The notes under the pieces were generated by a model. The model saw nothing but the letters and a program-made list of their open reading frames with translations. It was not told the origin of the DNA and made no database searches. This document shows positions 61,408-64,000 of a stretch of DNA of 64,000 bases, piece by piece. The stretch comes from Geosiphon pyriformis. Lineage: Eukaryota; Glomeromycota; Glomeromycetes; Archaeosporales; Geosiphonaceae. A program made the position numbers and the translations under genes. Numbering within the stretch: the first letter of the stretch is position 1; each line of letters begins with the position of its first letter. Location: NCBI GenBank assembly GCA_016748015.1, contig JAAOMT010000534.1, positions 189,428 to 253,427 on the forward strand. Reading direction: 5' to 3'.

Positions 61408-61905
61408 TTAATGTATTTGAATATTCCCAACGAACATATTATCATATTCTTCCATTTCAAGTTCACAAACAAGGTTTCCTTTTTTGCACCCACAACATTG
61501 GTATTCACAATTCGAATTGTTGAGAAAGCATTCAAAACTTGGGAAACTAAAATAATCCACTAAATTGTCTTCTAAAGTGTTTTGTGAAGATGTGGTGCAA
61601 TTCCCGCTACTTTCATTACTTTCTGATCGATTTAAATTCAAATTGAGATTATGTTTAAAGTCAACTACGGTTGAACCTTTGCGAAACTGCTCACAATTTG
61701 ATAAGGTAGGCCTAATTTGTCCCAATGAGCGTGTTTTTGTAGCTAATGGGGAATAAGAAAATTTTGTAATTCGATGTGTTGTGTGATTACATGCGGATTT
61801 TTGTGTTTGAGATGTTGGTACAATTTTTGAAGAACTTGTACCATATAAAATTGATTCGTTACGATTTCCCATTTGGAATATTTGAAGGAGAATTGCTTTC
61901 ATCAT
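61408..61905 (-). CDS. Hypothetical protein, Ser/Asn-rich
   Basis: Single open frame of 165 codons from the ATG at 61905 to the stop at 61408. The N-terminal half is polar and Ser/Thr-rich (YGTSSSKIVPTSQTQKSACN), followed by NLNLNLNRSESNESSGN, a short Cys cluster (CEYQCCGCKKGNLVC) and an acidic end. The Cys cluster might bind metal. There is no signal peptide or membrane helix. The composition and length favour a real gene, but no family is recognised and no intron is seen. Confidence 0.5.
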   Translation of the reverse strand: MMKAILLQIFQMGNRNESILYGTSSSKIVPTSQTQKSACNHTTHRITKFSYSPLATKTRSLGQIRPTLSNCEQFRKGSTVVDFKHNLNLNLNRSESNESSGNCTTSSQNTLEDNLVDYFSFPSFECFLNNSNCEYQCCGCKKGNLVCELEMEEYDNMFVGNIQIH

Positions 61906-62750
61906 AAAACTTTAAAAAGTTATTTTAGTGTAAATGTGTTCGTGCAGATTAAATAGTTAAGTTTTATTTTCATCCCTCTCGTAAAAATTTTTACACATAA
62001 TATAAAAAGCAGGAAATAAAATCTACCTTGACTTATATAATTAAATTGTATAAAGCTCTGTGAAATGTAATATTGAAGCATTAAAAATTAAGTTTTGAAA
62101 AGGAGTTAGTTTCTTAAGAAATAATGTGCAATAAATCTGAACTTGGGTAGCCTATAGTCGAGATTTTAAATTGATTTTTTTATGATATTTATCATATTTT
62201 TTGCATCAATCAAAGTTTGCGCGAAAGGTATGGCAAGCTCTTCAACCTCGATAAAGTGGATACTAATATTGCTTTTCTTAATTATATCCTAACTAAAATT
62301 TATTTTTAAATTTTTAAAGCTTTAGAAAATGTAGAAGAATAAAAAACAGAATAAAGGAAGGAAAAGATTTACCTTCATTGATGAATTTTCTTTGTCAAAC
62401 TGGCCCTGAATAATCATTTTAACTATAGACTAAGATAAAATTTAAGTGAATAGTGTAAAAAAACGCAGTCAGAGTTTGTTAAAATTTAATAATTAAAGAG
62501 ACGTCTTTTTGGTAAAGTTTCTAAAACTATTCGAGGGTATATTTTATTGAAAGAAAATACCTTTCAATATCGTTTCTAATCATATGAATTTGAAAAATTC
62601 AAAAAAAAATTTCTAAAGGATTTGGCAAGTTTTTATCCGGGTGTTCAACTTGATGGGCTTCAAATTAACAATGAACTTTTTCTTAAAAAAAAAAATAACT
62701 AAGTAAAAAGGGACCAAAATCTCGTCTTCAAATTGGAGCCCCGTAGTCTA
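61906..62750. other. Intergenic, nothing recognised
   Basis: A+T-rich, between the hypothetical gene and the 3' end of the exonuclease gene. Confidence 0.5.
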
Positions 62751-63832
62751 TTATAATCGTAAGTATCCATTAACGTTGTTATCTTCCTCGATTTGCGATT
62801 CATATTTACGATACAATTCCATAGTGGCACGAGCATCTTCCACAGAATCATGTGCATTTTCCTGAATTTTAATGCCAAGTATTTCTTTAGCAAGGAATTT
62901 CAATGATGGATATCGTCCGACTCTAGACATTTTACGGAAATTTTTGTAAAGTTGAATATTTCTTGTAAGGATCATTGGGTGTCTAATTTCCAAGACCTTT
63001 ATAAATATGACATTTAAATATTATGAATTTTGCGTATGAGCGTTTATAAATATTACAACCATTACCTTCAAGTCATGCTGAAGAGCAAATCCGATGAGAA
63101 TACGATCCTTCAAAAGATTTTCAACTTGAATTTTGACCTCATCGAATAGAGGAGCTATTAAAATGAAAGGGTTATCAAAGAATGGCCGAATTTTATAGGG
63201 CGACTTGAGAATTCGTGGCAATAATAATTACCTGATTCGAGCAGCTCAGGAGTAACTCCACTGAATGGAGTACGATAATCAGTAACTTCATTTTTTGGTT
63301 TAACAAATGTATCTAACACCGTCTTGCCCTCGTAGTCGACAATACTCACACGAGCTAAAGCATTTTTCTTTGCTTTAGGGCCTATCCCAACCATTTCACA
63401 ATCAAGAGCAAGGAGCCTATTTTTATCTTGAAACTTGAGGTGAATTGAAAAAAAGATTCTTTAAAGCGATGTTGAAAATCAAGTAGGCTTGACTTTCTTT
63501 ATTTCCGAAATTTTTTTATTAAATTTTAGTCAATTTCATTTGTTGGTTTCTCAAACCCTATTATTTTTTATTCGTTCTTCCCAGTTTTTTTTTCGTCATT
63601 TCTCTTTGATTGAGATATTGTAAATACTTCACAGACTAAAAAATATATGCTTTTGTATCTCATTGCTCTTTCTTCCCTTTCCAGTTTTCTCGATCATTTT
63701 TCTTCATTTTCCCATTTCTCTTTTAAAATTTGATATTTGATATAACACTTAAGTTTCAAAAAGATATTCAATTTAACTTACTACTGTTTGGTTAGAACCG
63801 CTCGAGATATCGTTTTGACGAAGAGTATTCAT
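62751..63832 (-). CDS. REX4/ISG20-type 3'-5' exonuclease
   Basis: Exons on the minus strand: 63832-63782 (weak), 63433-63232, 63154-63066 and 62996-62751; phases 0, 1 and 0; 195 residues. The three DEDD exonuclease motifs are clear: LALDCEMVGIGP (exon 2), IGFALQHDLKVL (exons 3-4) and HDSVEDARATMELY (exon 4), with four acidic metal ligands and the His of the DEDDh group. The closest known family is REX4/ISG20-like, which trims rRNA precursors in the nucleolus. The family normally has a longer basic N-terminus; the 17-residue first exon is the best I can find upstream, before a 348-nt intron, so an N-terminal exon may be missing or may lie outside the window. The last three exons are secure. 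Confidence 0.88.
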
Positions 63833-64000
63833 GTCATAAGTTGTTAAATTTTATTCAAATATTAGAGATATCTATTGCTTCTACGAGAGGTATTTTATAT
63901 TGGAAATTGGACATATACAGAAAGCTTTTAAATTGAAATTACAAAGCAAAACTAAATGTCAATTCAAAAAATTTTCTTCTAAATTTTCCTGCAGAAGTAA
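63833..64000. other. Window end, upstream of the exonuclease
   Basis: Possible promoter or further 5' exon of the exonuclease gene; nothing specific seen. Confidence 0.3.

Noticed and set aside
61565-61756. 63-codon plus frame
   Set aside because: Antisense to the 165-codon hypothetical gene, no ATG-supported feature of its own.

Overview
The window looks like nuclear DNA of a filamentous fungus, most likely an arbuscular mycorrhizal fungus (Glomeromycotina). The reasons are very high A+T, genes split by short spliceosomal introns (about 50-100 nt), and gene families typical of that group: BTB-BACK-TLDc proteins, a kinase with an N-terminal cysteine cluster and HRDLHSGNIL/DLG motifs, a Sel1-repeat protein, lipase-3-like secreted proteins, and decayed hAT, pogo and Ty3/gypsy elements. 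The species cannot be read from the sequence. All exon maps were made by eye from splice sites, reading phase and family motifs; no alignment program was run.

Layout. 1-21 kb is a gene-poor, extremely A+T-rich desert. It holds one two-exon hypothetical gene (7246-7975) and, at 18.4-20.4 kb, the wreck of a Ty3/gypsy retrotransposon (reverse transcriptase, RNase H, integrase, chromodomain) damaged mainly by C-to-T and G-to-A changes. 21-34 kb holds a BTB-BACK-TLDc gene (copy A), a second decayed and scattered copy (copy C), a pogo-like transposase remnant, a lipase-like gene, and a 3,015-bp hAT element inserted into copy C with an 8-bp target duplication. 34-39 kb holds a protein kinase, a near-perfect palindrome with about 238-bp arms and no spacer, and a second lipase-like gene. 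41-51 kb is the gene-rich part: a six-exon secreted GPI-anchored glycosidase-like protein, a nine-exon bifunctional biotin enzyme (dethiobiotin synthetase plus DAPA aminotransferase) and a Sel1-repeat protein. 51-54 kb has no gene I can name. 54-64 kb holds BTB copy B (inverted relative to copy A and about 31 kb away), a possible mannose-6-phosphate isomerase fragment, a nine-exon calpain-type protease, a hypothetical gene and a REX4/ISG20-type exonuclease.

Main observations. (1) Three calpain introns appear to start with GC instead of GT; all other introns modelled here start with GT. (2) BTB copies A and B look identical over about 1.0 kb, including their 67-nt intron, but are clearly diverged on both sides, which suggests gene conversion. 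(3) The two hAT target-site copies each lost the CpG that intact copies keep, one as TpG and one as CpA, which suggests methyl-cytosine deamination. (4) Both lipase-like proteins have Gly in place of the nucleophile Ser. (5) The palindrome contains an exon-intron-exon gene end in both arms. Apart from biotin synthesis (one enzyme for two consecutive steps) no pathway or operon-like grouping is visible.
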